Below, piece by piece: positions 16,091-24,795 of a stretch of DNA of 38,840 bases. Position numbers and translations under genes: made by a program. Within the stretch, counting starts at the first letter, position 1. Each line of letters starts with the position of its first letter. The stretch is from an uncultured Bacilli bacterium. Lineage in GTDB: Bacteria; Bacillota_I; Bacilli_A; RF39; UBA660. The DNA lies in NCBI GenBank assembly GCA_934168005.1, contig CAKPMN010000009.1:1-38840 (forward strand), read 5' to 3'. The notes beneath the pieces were generated by a model. The model made no database searches and was not told where the DNA came from. It saw only the letters and a program-made list of their open reading frames with translations.

Positions 16091-16945
16091 TCAGAATGTA
16101 ATAATATTACATTCTATTCCTATTTGTCTTATCTTTTCATCTAATAAATTTATTTTCTCATCAGAAATTTTTTTATTATAAGAGTATTTCAATCCTAAAG
16201 ACTCATATTTTTTTTCAGCTAAATTATGCAATTTAAATATTTCAACTTTACATGGACTATATTTTTTCAATAAATCCAAAATTAAATTAATATTTTGTGG
16301 ATTGTATATATATTCTTCTGATACTGGAATACGAATAACTATATCATTAGTATGATTGAATAAATAGTCTATATTTCTATAAAAATTATCAATATTGCCC
16401 TTTAATATATCTAGGGCAGATTCCCTCTTCAAAATTTTAACATCAATTATAAAATGATCTACATATTTGGCTAAATCTTCAATATTGCATTTTTGAAAAA
16501 GTGAAGTTTCGATACAAATATCAATACAATCATTTTTTAATAATCTTAATAAGTTTATTAAAGCATCACATTGGAATAATGGATCTCCACCAGAAAATGT
16601 TATTCCATCATGATTATTAATTTTAGTTAGCTCATTATAAAGATCAGTTATTGATATCATATATCCAGTTTTACTTATAGCCTTTTTCGGACAGAGATTT
16701 AAATTTTCATGAAGAATTTCTTGTGAAGAAAAACTTCCATTACAATGTAATCCATATGGACATTGACTAAAATTACATTTATCTTTATCAACAAGATATT
16801 TTATATCTAAGGACAAATTTTCGGGATTTGCACACCAAGGACATCTAATAGGACATCCTTTTAAAAAGACTGTAGTTCTTATACCTGGTCCATCATGGAA
16901 ACACGTTTTTTGAATATTACCAACAATTAAATTATCTGGATTCAC
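16091..16945 (-). CDS. Glycyl-radical-enzyme activating protein (radical SAM)
   Basis: Installs the radical on the glycyl radical enzyme encoded just upstream. The PflA-type cluster motif CPIRCPWC is at Cys31, 35 and 38, within GPGIRTTVFLKGC; the SAM site SGGDP is at 118-122. Between them is a ferredoxin-like insert with Cys57, 62, 68 and 85. This is enough for one extra [4Fe-4S] cluster, whereas activases of glycerol or choline enzymes usually have two. Length 284 aa fits the family. The start is GTG at 16945, 14 bases inside the enzyme gene and preceded by AGGG, so the two are translationally coupled. As the last gene of glf-wzx-GRE-activase, it belongs to the polysaccharide locus. Confidence 0.9.
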   Translation of the reverse strand: MNPDNLIVGNIQKTCFHDGPGIRTTVFLKGCPIRCPWCANPENLSLDIKYLVDKDKCNFSQCPYGLHCNGSFSSQEILHENLNLCPKKAISKTGYMISITDLYNELTKINNHDGITFSGGDPLFQCDALINLLRLLKNDCIDICIETSLFQKCNIEDLAKYVDHFIIDVKILKRESALDILKGNIDNFYRNIDYLFNHTNDIVIRIPVSEEYIYNPQNINLILDLLKKYSPCKVEIFKLHNLAEKKYESLGLKYSYNKKISDEKINLLDEKIRQIGIECNIITF

Positions 16946-18884
16946 TCATTTTTGCCCTTTCGATTAATAATTCTTTATACTCATCTGGTAAATCTTTAAA
17001 ATAAGCACTAAATCCCCATACTCTAACAATTAAATTAGGAAACATATCTGGATTATTTTTTGCCAAAACTAAAGTTTCATAATTTACAACATTCATTTGT
17101 AATTGAAAAAAGCCATCTTCAATTATTTTATAAATATAATCAATAAATTTAGTTTCATTTTTTTCAATATAATCTGGTGTAATTAAAAAATCAATTACAT
17201 TTCCATTATAAGCATTTCCACTATAATTTAGTTTGCAAGCAAATGATATAGTTTCATCAAAGGAATTTGAAGAAGAAATATGGACATTTAAAGGTTCGCC
17301 ATTTTTTCTTCCATCAAATGACGCAGAAATATTTCTAGAAAGCTCTATATAATCAGGGGAACTTAAACCAAATTTAAATATTCCACCATAATTGTTAGTA
17401 TATTTTTTTAATTCATTTCCAGTTAATTCAATTATGTGATTAACAAAATTAATAACTTCAATATTATCAGACCCATATTGTTTGGCATTATCTTTCAATA
17501 AATCTAAAATTATTTTATTGCTAAAATTATCCGCCCTATTAGAATTAAGGTCATTAAATGAATAAATTTGCTTTTCCTTGCATAATTCAATCACATTAAA
17601 ATATGAATTTACAAAATTAGCTAGTCCAACTGTAGTAAAACCAAAATTATTGTAAATAGCTCCACCTTCAGAAACATCAAGTTTTCTAGCATTACAATCA
17701 TATGTATATAATGACAATAATGGATTATATGCAAATTTAATTTTATTAACTTCGCACACTTTTTCATAAATATATTTTTTCAATTCATTTTCATATATTT
17801 CTAAAAAGTTATCTATAGATAAATTGTCAATTCCAATAATTCTATTAAAAGGTTCCATAAAATTAATGCCATTAATATTATTTTGATTCATGGATTTTCC
17901 ACAAATATAAGGTTCCCAACAAGCTGACGTTACATAATTATAAGAATCTGTGCCGCAACCATTATTTTTTAGAATGTTAACTATAACATCATCATTAGAT
18001 AGTAGCGGGCTACCTATTCCAGTTTTTATACAATCAATAGCGCATTTTAACAAATTTCTATCCATTTTTTGACTAACTCTTAGCAAAATTTTTGGATCAG
18101 GTCTATTTATCTTCTTTAATTGTTCAATAAAAACATATGTTAATTTATTTGAAAAGTAATCTCCATTTTCAGTCAAACCACCTAAAATTATAATTTGACC
18201 TGTATCACCTAATAATACTCCACTTTTAAATTCATAATTATAGTTTAAAATATCTAAAAATGAGTAAATTATATCATTTATATTTTCTGGAAAATCATAA
18301 TTATCTAAAATTTTGTCTAAGCGGCCTAATCCGTTTAGTTTTACACCAATTTGCCAAGAAATTGTATTAACTATTATAATCTTTTGAAGAGCTTGAACAA
18401 AATTCAAATCTTTAGAATTCAAAATTTTATCTAAATTTTCTTTTATGGTTTCATCTTTAACCTCTTGTGAAAGTCTCTTTATATAATTTTCTATTCCATC
18501 CAAAAATTTATATTCACGTATAGAATATTTGTCATTATTACCAACAAATAAATCTTTTAATTCACGGAAAGAACTATTTAATACCTGTTCATAATCTATA
18601 GTAATATTTCCAATCTTTGTCATATTGCAACTAAAAATATGCTTATCAATTGACAAAGCAAAAAAATCATTTTCTATCAAATTAATTTTGCAATAATTTA
18701 ACACTTTAGAATCAGCATGTTCGCCAAAATAGGTTTTGATAGTAAAATAATTTTTCAATATACCTTTTGCTAATTTAAAGTTAGAATAGTTTTCTTTATT
18801 AAACTTATAAGATTCCTTTGTATAACTATTAACAAATAATAATTTTTTAGGAACAAACTTTTTAACAATACTTTTTACACTCAT
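16932..18884 (-). CDS. Glycyl radical enzyme of unknown substrate, in polysaccharide locus
   Basis: A 650-residue member of the pyruvate formate-lyase-like superfamily, shorter than the usual 750-850. Family landmarks occur in order: GDTGQIIILGGLTENGDYFSNK (227-247), GIGSPLLSNDD (289-299), the active-site Cys in SACWEP (Cys322, Glu324), SEGGAIYNNFGFTTVGLAN (405-423), SASFDGRKNGEP (520-531) and the radical glycine in RVWGFSAYF (Gly624). The C-x-E-P arrangement is that of the dehydratase, decarboxylase and C-N lyase branch (GCVEP), not of PFL, which has two adjacent cysteines; here it reads ACWEP. It overlaps wzx by four bases and its activase by 14. The context suggests action on a sugar, polyol or lipid precursor of the surface polymer. 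The substrate is unknown. Confidence 0.88.
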   Translation of the reverse strand: MSVKSIVKKFVPKKLLFVNSYTKESYKFNKENYSNFKLAKGILKNYFTIKTYFGEHADSKVLNYCKINLIENDFFALSIDKHIFSCNMTKIGNITIDYEQVLNSSFRELKDLFVGNNDKYSIREYKFLDGIENYIKRLSQEVKDETIKENLDKILNSKDLNFVQALQKIIIVNTISWQIGVKLNGLGRLDKILDNYDFPENINDIIYSFLDILNYNYEFKSGVLLGDTGQIIILGGLTENGDYFSNKLTYVFIEQLKKINRPDPKILLRVSQKMDRNLLKCAIDCIKTGIGSPLLSNDDVIVNILKNNGCGTDSYNYVTSACWEPYICGKSMNQNNINGINFMEPFNRIIGIDNLSIDNFLEIYENELKKYIYEKVCEVNKIKFAYNPLLSLYTYDCNARKLDVSEGGAIYNNFGFTTVGLANFVNSYFNVIELCKEKQIYSFNDLNSNRADNFSNKIILDLLKDNAKQYGSDNIEVINFVNHIIELTGNELKKYTNNYGGIFKFGLSSPDYIELSRNISASFDGRKNGEPLNVHISSSNSFDETISFACKLNYSGNAYNGNVIDFLITPDYIEKNETKFIDYIYKIIEDGFFQLQMNVVNYETLVLAKNNPDMFPNLIVRVWGFSAYFKDLPDEYKELLIERAKMSESR

Positions 18885-20338
18885 GATTTTATTTTCCCCT
18901 TTACTAAATTTAAAATTTGTTTTAAATATTTTAACAAAAATTGATCTCTAAAAATAATTAGTAAAATAAAATATGTCAATCCTCCAACAATTACTTGAAT
19001 AACTGTAGTTAAAATTACTGGCTGCATTCTATAACCAACTAAGTAAGTAACAAAGCACATAATAATAGCAGCAAAAATATATTTATAACAATTATTAAAT
19101 ATTATTTTTACTTCAAAATCTTTATTTTTAGAAATATAAATTATTTGGTATATCAATATAGAAGTTTCAGCTATTACGCTAGAAATGCAAGCGCCAATTG
19201 CACCAAATAATTTTATAAATATGATATTCAAAATAAAATTTATAATAGCCCCAAATATGACAGATTTTGTAAATACTTTTTCATTATTTGTAGAAATTAA
19301 ATATTGAACACCAATTACATTATTAAATCCTATTGCATATATTAAAAATGCTAATATGCAAATTAAGTATATAACCTTTTCAAATTCTATTCCAAAAAAC
19401 CAAGGAACAACTTTTGAGGAAACAGCAATAAGACCAAATAATAATGGTGAAGCTAAAAACCAAACAAAATTAAAAATTTTCGAAAGATAATTGCTAATTT
19501 GCTTTTTATCATTTTTTTTATATAAATTAGAAATTCTTGGAACCATAACAATTCCCATAGCAGTAACTACTGATAATATAATCTTTACAATCTTTTGAGC
19601 TTGCTCATAATATCCAACCTCAACCATATCATTTAAAATTACTCCAATCATAGTCTTATCTAGAACTGTGTATATTTGAATAGCAATCTGTGGTACAAAC
19701 ATAGAAATAATTGGTAATAAATGCCTTTTCATATTAATATCACTTAACTTACAGTTTTTTATAAACTTTGGAAGGTATAACCATAATGACAAATTTCCTA
19801 TTAAAAGAGATAAAACATAAATTATAAAGTATATATATAAATCACTAGCTTCTTTTACAAATGCAAATATACAAACTACACTTAAAATCTTTACAACTAA
19901 ATTTCTAGATACTGTTTTTTTAAATTCTTCCATTCCCTGAAAAAACCAACTAATGTCTAAAGTGTTAGCAACTAACTCCAATAATAAAAGACGATAATAA
20001 ACAACAAAATTCCCCTTAATGCAGAAAAACAAAGCAAATAAAACCATAGAAATGAACATTGTAATAAATCTAACAAATAAGATTTCATAAAATGTCTTCG
20101 TTCTTTTTACAACATCATCTTGGACATAAGCTATTTCTCTTTGTCCATACATAGAAATTCCAAGGGATCCAAATAGAATAAAATAAGATGAGATAGATAA
20201 TGTAAAACCATAAATACCTATATTTTCTGCTCCCAATATTCTTGATAAATATGGAGTAGTTATCAAAGGTAATATCAAAATTAAAACCTGATAAATTAAA
20301 TTATAAACATAATTTAATTTTATATTTTTTTTTGCCAT
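18881..20338 (-). CDS. Polysaccharide flippase (Wzx-like, MOP superfamily)
   Basis: The 485-residue protein has about 12 to 14 membrane spans and the N-terminal signature of repeat-unit exporters: LIYQVLILILPLITTPYLSR, then ILGAENIGIYGFTLSISSYF. It should flip the undecaprenyl-linked repeat unit across the membrane for polymerisation. It follows glf by about 40 bases with a TAGGAGA ribosome site, and its stop overlaps the start of the glycyl radical enzyme (ATGA). The priming transferase, glycosyltransferases and EpsG-like polymerase of the same locus complete a Wzx/Wzy-type pathway. Substrate specificity cannot be read from the sequence. Confidence 0.92.
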   Translation of the reverse strand: MAKKNIKLNYVYNLIYQVLILILPLITTPYLSRILGAENIGIYGFTLSISSYFILFGSLGISMYGQREIAYVQDDVVKRTKTFYEILFVRFITMFISMVLFALFFCIKGNFVVYYRLLLLELVANTLDISWFFQGMEEFKKTVSRNLVVKILSVVCIFAFVKEASDLYIYFIIYVLSLLIGNLSLWLYLPKFIKNCKLSDINMKRHLLPIISMFVPQIAIQIYTVLDKTMIGVILNDMVEVGYYEQAQKIVKIILSVVTAMGIVMVPRISNLYKKNDKKQISNYLSKIFNFVWFLASPLLFGLIAVSSKVVPWFFGIEFEKVIYLICILAFLIYAIGFNNVIGVQYLISTNNEKVFTKSVIFGAIINFILNIIFIKLFGAIGACISSVIAETSILIYQIIYISKNKDFEVKIIFNNCYKYIFAAIIMCFVTYLVGYRMQPVILTTVIQVIVGGLTYFILLIIFRDQFLLKYLKQILNLVKGKIKS

Positions 20339-20377
20339 AAAACATCTCCTAACTAATTGTTATTAAAAAAGTCAAAA

Positions 20378-21481
20378 TTATTCGGCTAATTTATAAATTT
20401 CTATGGCACTTTTTATTACATCGTCCATATCATAATATTTATATTCGGCAAGTCTTCCACCAAATATAACATTTTTTTCTAGTTTAGCTAAACTTCTATA
20501 CTTATCGGCCAATACATTATTTTTTTCGTCATTAACTGTATAATATTTTTCCATTCCCTCTTTATAATCTGCCGGATACTCAAAAGTAATAACAGTTTTT
20601 GGACTAGTCGCATCAAATTCAAAATGTTTGTGTTCTATAACTCTTGTATACTCAACTTCATGTCCTGTATAATTTACTACTGCATTTCCTTGATAATTTG
20701 CTTGATTTAGTATTTTTGTATCAAATCTTAAGCTTCTCCAATCAAGTGCACCTAGTGAATAATTAAAATACTCATCTATTGGTCCAGTATAAACTATTTT
20801 ATCGGCCATTTTTTTATATTCATCAATGTTATCAAAAAAGTTAGTATTTAATTTTACTTCAATACCTTCTAACATTTTTTCAACTAATTTTGTATACCCA
20901 CCTATTGGAATACCTTGATATTTATCGTTGAAATAATTATTATCATAGATTAATCTAACAGGTAATCTTTTAATAATAAATGATGGAAGTTCTTTACAAT
21001 CTCTATTCCATTGTTTTTCTGTATAACCTTTTATTAATTTTTCATATATTGTTCTTCCAACTAAACTAATTGCTTGTTCCTCTAAATTTTTTGGTTCTCC
21101 AACTATTTCTTTTTTTTCTTCATTTATATGTCTCATTGCATCTTCTGGAGTAAATACATCATTCCATATTTTAGCAAATGTATTCATATTAAATGGCATA
21201 TTATATATTTCATTACCTATTCTAGCAACAGGACTATTTGTATATCTATTAAATTCTACAAATGAATTAACATAATCCCATACATCTTTATAATCAGTAT
21301 GAAAAATATGCGCACCGTATCTATGTACCTGAATGCCTTCGACTTCTTCAGTGTATATATTGCCAGCTATAGTGTTCCTTTTTTCAATTACAAGAACTTT
21401 CTTACCATTTTTATTTGCTAAATTAGCAAATGTTGCACCAAATAAACCTGCCCCTACTATTAAATAATCATATTTTTTCAT
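20378..21481 (-). CDS. glf: UDP-galactopyranose mutase
   Basis: Flavoenzyme that converts UDP-galactopyranose to UDP-galactofuranose, so the surface polymer probably contains galactofuranose. The N-terminus has the FAD-binding motif YLIVGAGLFGATFA, followed by EKR.TIAGNIYTE and the HRYGAHIFHT segment typical of Glf. Later are KGYTEKQW, RLPVRL and the C-terminal GGRLAEYKYYDMDD, which contacts FAD and substrate. The frame is open three codons further to a TTG, but AAGAAGGAA is correctly spaced only for the ATG at 21481, giving 367 aa. An extended -10 promoter upstream and a terminator after the preceding gene make it the first gene of a unit with wzx, the glycyl radical enzyme and its activase. 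Confidence 0.96.
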   Translation of the reverse strand: MKKYDYLIVGAGLFGATFANLANKNGKKVLVIEKRNTIAGNIYTEEVEGIQVHRYGAHIFHTDYKDVWDYVNSFVEFNRYTNSPVARIGNEIYNMPFNMNTFAKIWNDVFTPEDAMRHINEEKKEIVGEPKNLEEQAISLVGRTIYEKLIKGYTEKQWNRDCKELPSFIIKRLPVRLIYDNNYFNDKYQGIPIGGYTKLVEKMLEGIEVKLNTNFFDNIDEYKKMADKIVYTGPIDEYFNYSLGALDWRSLRFDTKILNQANYQGNAVVNYTGHEVEYTRVIEHKHFEFDATSPKTVITFEYPADYKEGMEKYYTVNDEKNNVLADKYRSLAKLEKNVIFGGRLAEYKYYDMDDVIKSAIEIYKLAE

Positions 21482-21542
21482 TGATATCAATTCCTTCTTT
21501 AGACTTTAAACAATCTTCTACAAATCTTTACATCTAATTATG

Positions 21543-21551
21543 ATTATAACA
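21543..21551 (-). promoter_or_regulatory. Extended -10 promoter of the glf-wzx-GRE-activase unit
   Basis: TGTTATAAT on the minus strand (21551-21543), about 60 bases before the glf ATG. No good -35 is visible. It follows the terminator at 21581-21618, so glf starts a new transcript. Confidence 0.5.
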
Positions 21552-21580
21552 TATTTTTTATTTTTTAGCTAACTAGACAA

Positions 21581-21618
21581 AAAGAACTCTATAATAACCG
21601 TAAATTATAAAGTTCTTT
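21581..21618 (-). terminator. Terminator of the glycosyltransferase unit
   Basis: A 15-bp stem (21581-21595 with 21604-21618, one G-U pair) with an 8-base loop, followed on the minus strand by a U tract. It ends the 27449-21643 unit. Confidence 0.85.
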
Positions 21619-21642
21619 TATCATTACATTTTATCAGATTTA

Positions 21643-22650
21643 TTATTTTTTAAAAATATTTTTAATATCATCAATAAATTGTTGTTTCTCATTTTTTATA
21701 AATTTTCGATAACTATCAAATTTCTCTATATTCTTTTCATAATCTTCTATACAATCTTGAATTTTATTTATAATAATGCCTATAGATTTTTCATCATCAT
21801 CAAATTTAAATTCTTCATTTATTGGAACATCATTATAAAACTTTGCGGCTCCTCTTTTTCCGGTTATTATACAACATCCACACATCGCCGCTTCTCTAGG
21901 AAATCTATCTTTTCCTGGATGATGACCAAAATCAATATATACTTTACTTTTTAACAGTAAATTTTTTACACCTTCAGTTGTTAAGTTTTCAATAGGAACA
22001 AATTTGAAGTTTGATGACTTTATTATTTTTTCTGTAAATTCTTTTCCTTTTTTTGGATTATATAGTACAATATCTTCCTTTGTAGCAATATCATATTCCG
22101 CATTCAAATACATATCATTAACATAATCTGATAAATAGGCACAATTTTTAACGTTTAAGTTATTTAAAAAATCAATTGCATAATAACTTTGACATAAATG
22201 ATAATCAGCCTTATAAACATACTTATCATTCAATATTAAATTCTTATGTAATATACTTTTCAATAGACCTATAATTCCTTGATTTTTTAAAACATTTCTT
22301 AAGCCTCTATTATTTTTATAATTATCAACACTTAACCACCAAATAATCGTCATAGCTTTTTTATATTTTACAGCCATCTTAACATCTATTTCAGGAATTA
22401 TAATAATATTGTTTTCATCATCCTCAATATCTGATTCAGTTTTATATTCTTTTACATATATTTCAAAATCTTTAGGTGTTAAATTACTATTATCACTTTT
22501 GTCAACACAATAATATGTTATATAAGAATTGTATCCATTTTGACCTAACCAATAATTTAATTGGTGAAGCAATTCTGTTCCACCGGTTTTTACATTTGGT
22601 GGACATAACACATATATTCTAGTTTTTTCATTAATATTTATACTCTTCAT
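21643..22650 (-). CDS. Glycosyltransferase (GT4/GT1-like)
   Basis: A 335-residue soluble protein with GT-B features: an N-terminal domain starting IYVLCPPNVKTGGTELLHQL (the glycine-rich first strand and loop), and a C-terminal nucleotide-sugar-binding domain with DIVLYNPKKG (about 190), VYIDFGHHPGKDRFPREAAMCGCCIITG (about 240-265). The PGxxRxPREAA segment holds the donor-binding Glu of retaining GT-B enzymes found in capsule loci. It should add one sugar to the lipid-linked repeat unit at the membrane face. It is the last gene of the first glycosyltransferase unit and is followed by a strong terminator. The donor and acceptor are unknown. Confidence 0.8.
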   Translation of the reverse strand: MKSININEKTRIYVLCPPNVKTGGTELLHQLNYWLGQNGYNSYITYYCVDKSDNSNLTPKDFEIYVKEYKTESDIEDDENNIIIIPEIDVKMAVKYKKAMTIIWWLSVDNYKNNRGLRNVLKNQGIIGLLKSILHKNLILNDKYVYKADYHLCQSYYAIDFLNNLNVKNCAYLSDYVNDMYLNAEYDIATKEDIVLYNPKKGKEFTEKIIKSSNFKFVPIENLTTEGVKNLLLKSKVYIDFGHHPGKDRFPREAAMCGCCIITGKRGAAKFYNDVPINEEFKFDDDEKSIGIIINKIQDCIEDYEKNIEKFDSYRKFIKNEKQQFIDDIKNIFKK

Positions 22651-22687
22651 AAAAACTCCTTTCAGATAAATCTTAACTACTTTTAAT

Positions 22688-23665
22688 TTAATTATTTTTT
22701 TGAAATGATAAAATATTTAAAAGAAATAAATCAACATAATAGTACAAATATATTTTTTTACTTTTATAAATATTTTTCATAGTAAAAACTTTATGCTTTA
22801 GTATTTTTACCTTTTCAAATTCTTTCATCATTTCTTTTTTTGAGACATTTTTACTTTTCCACATAGAAAATATGTTTTTTGACCTAATCACAAATTCAAA
22901 ATAAGCAAGTTTTTCTAAAAATAGGTCTTCATCTTCACGATTTTTAAACAGATTTCTAATTTCCTCTAATATATCATCAAATGTTTTTAAACCTTTGTGA
23001 TATCCTCGTTTACTTTGAGAATTTTTTCTTTGATACCAGTTATAAAGTGGACGACTATCAAAATAAATTTTTTCATTATTTAAACATAGTTTGATCATTA
23101 AATAATAGTCCTCGTATTCTTTGTTTTCGATAAATTTCAAATCTTTTTTGATATTTTTGGAAAATAACTTATTCCAAACAGTTCCCCATTCATATTTTGT
23201 TTGAAAAAGAATATTATCAATTATTTCTTTCGAATCAATAATTCCACTTTTTTTCCCTTCAAATTTATTTACTTTCTTATCTTCATAAACCATCATCGTT
23301 CCGCAACCAACGATATCTAAATTATATTTCTTGGCATTTGTTATTAAATTAACATATATTTGTTCATCAACTGTATCATCATTATCCACAAAGGTTATAA
23401 AATCTCCTGTTGCATATTTAATACCTAAATTACGCGTTGATGCTTGGCCACTATTTTTATCTTGTTTAAAATACTTTATTCTAGAATCCTTTTTTAAATA
23501 ATAGTCACATATTTTTGCACTCTCATCAACACTGCAATCATCAACTAGTATTAATTCAATATTTTTATAATTTTGTTTCAAAATTGAATCAATACATCTA
23601 TTTAAATACTTTTCGGCATTATATACTGGAACAATAATTGAAATCAATGGATACTTGTTCATCAT
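22688..23665 (-). CDS. GT2 family glycosyltransferase
   Basis: GT-A enzyme with the N-terminal GT2 signature ISIIVPVYNAEKYLNRCIDSI, the nucleotide-binding IELILVDDCSVDES and the metal-binding FVDNDDTVD (about 92-100), then the acceptor-side segment EWGTVWNKLFSK. At 325 aa it is a typical capsule glycosyltransferase. The start is one of two adjacent ATGs; GGAGG lies 5 to 8 bases upstream and overlaps the end of the polymerase gene, whose stop is one base away. The product is one of four GT2 proteins in the locus, so the repeat unit probably has several sugars. It likely transfers hexose or hexosamine; specificity cannot be read. Confidence 0.92.
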   Translation of the reverse strand: MMNKYPLISIIVPVYNAEKYLNRCIDSILKQNYKNIELILVDDCSVDESAKICDYYLKKDSRIKYFKQDKNSGQASTRNLGIKYATGDFITFVDNDDTVDEQIYVNLITNAKKYNLDIVGCGTMMVYEDKKVNKFEGKKSGIIDSKEIIDNILFQTKYEWGTVWNKLFSKNIKKDLKFIENKEYEDYYLMIKLCLNNEKIYFDSRPLYNWYQRKNSQSKRGYHKGLKTFDDILEEIRNLFKNREDEDLFLEKLAYFEFVIRSKNIFSMWKSKNVSKKEMMKEFEKVKILKHKVFTMKNIYKSKKIYLYYYVDLFLLNILSFQKNN

Positions 23666-23666
23666 C

Positions 23667-24785
23667 TCATCCTCCTAAACTTTCAGAAAATAATATAGAT
23701 TTATACGGTACAGTTTCATCATATTTTCTAAATCCATAATACACACATGAATATATAGTCAAAGCAATAACAAACATACATTTCAATATTATATTTAGTT
23801 TATACTTATTTTTAGAAACATTAATAAACTGTGGAATGAAAAATATATTTAAATACTCAAAATAATAAGATAAACGTTGGGAATAACTAAATTTAAATCC
23901 TAAAGAATATACTACTAGGCAAAGTAACATAAAATATAATAGTACCTTGTTGTCACTGTTTTCATTAATCAGTTTTTTATAAAATAAAATTCCCATCAAA
24001 AAGACAATAGTATTAAATGCAAGCTCAATTAGTAAAACCGTCCTGACAGATGAAGGCGTAAAATAAAGTACTAATCGCTCATTAAGAATCCCACAATTTA
24101 TTAAGAATAACCCTATTTTTTCATAAAACAATGAACAAAAAACTAATATAGCAAATAAAAAGAAAGCATTTTTATTATTATTTTTAACAAAATGATAAAT
24201 AAAATATATGGGTATCATTAATATAGCTGAATTGTGGAAACCTAAAGCAAGTAAAAAGAAAATAAAGTAATATACAATTTTTTTTTCTTTCAAATAAGAA
24301 AATGAATATAAAAATATCGATAAAGCTAATGATTGCCTTACCATATTTAATGATCGATTGTAATATAAGAGTAAAAAAGTTAAATAGTAAAAAGGAAATA
24401 AATTTTTGTTTTCTTTATCAAATCGAAAACAGGCTGCATATACAAAACAAATAATAATAAATTCCAAAATAAAATATAACCAATTGATATTATTAGTCAT
24501 ATTAGCAACTACATAATTAATTGCTGAATATAAAATTTCTATATTAGAATTATTTAGCCATTCGAAAAATGAGTTAAATTGAGTAGAATAAAAAAACGTA
24601 GTTGCAACATAGCCTTTTGTGTCTGTACCTATCTCAGCAGTTCTGAGTCCAGCCAAAATAGCCGGTACTAAAATTGAAAACAACGAAAATATAACAAAGG
24701 CAAATTTATTTGATTTATTATAAAATTTTCTTGCAATTATTGAGAGAAAAAATGAAAGAAAAAACACTATTATATAAATAAACAT
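23667..24785 (-). CDS. EpsG/Wzy-like polysaccharide polymerase
   Basis: A 372-residue protein with about ten membrane spans and the EpsG family pattern: after the first spans, LAGLRTAEIGTDTKGYVATTFF (the conserved G-R...GTDT-Y motif, about 45-66), then YYNRSLNMVRQSLALSIFLYS (the conserved N-x-R-Q, about 143-163) and FHNSAILMIPIYF. EpsG proteins polymerise undecaprenyl-linked repeat units outside the membrane. It is in the middle of the glycosyltransferase run, one base from the next gene. It supplies the Wzy function of the locus, with the flippase at 18881-20338. Confidence 0.85.
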   Translation of the reverse strand: MFIYIIVFFLSFFLSIIARKFYNKSNKFAFVIFSLFSILVPAILAGLRTAEIGTDTKGYVATTFFYSTQFNSFFEWLNNSNIEILYSAINYVVANMTNNINWLYFILEFIIICFVYAACFRFDKENKNLFPFYYLTFLLLYYNRSLNMVRQSLALSIFLYSFSYLKEKKIVYYFIFFLLALGFHNSAILMIPIYFIYHFVKNNNKNAFFLFAILVFCSLFYEKIGLFLINCGILNERLVLYFTPSSVRTVLLIELAFNTIVFLMGILFYKKLINENSDNKVLLYFMLLCLVVYSLGFKFSYSQRLSYYFEYLNIFFIPQFINVSKNKYKLNIILKCMFVIALTIYSCVYYGFRKYDETVPYKSILFSESLGG

Positions 24786-24795
24786 ACAACTTCTC

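Noticed and set aside
16091..16111. Palindrome GAATGTAAT/ATTACATTC at the end of the activase gene
   Set aside because: It encodes the last residues of the protein and has no U tract behind it on the minus strand, so it is neither a terminator nor a convincing operator.
16932..18884. Glycyl radical enzyme as pyruvate formate-lyase
   Set aside because: PFL has two adjacent active-site cysteines. This protein has a single Cys followed by W-E-P, and its activase has an extra cluster insert, which belongs to another branch.
21482..21490. TTG start for glf three codons upstream of the ATG
   Set aside because: The ribosome site AAGAAGGAA would nearly touch the TTG. Only the ATG at 21481 is correctly spaced.
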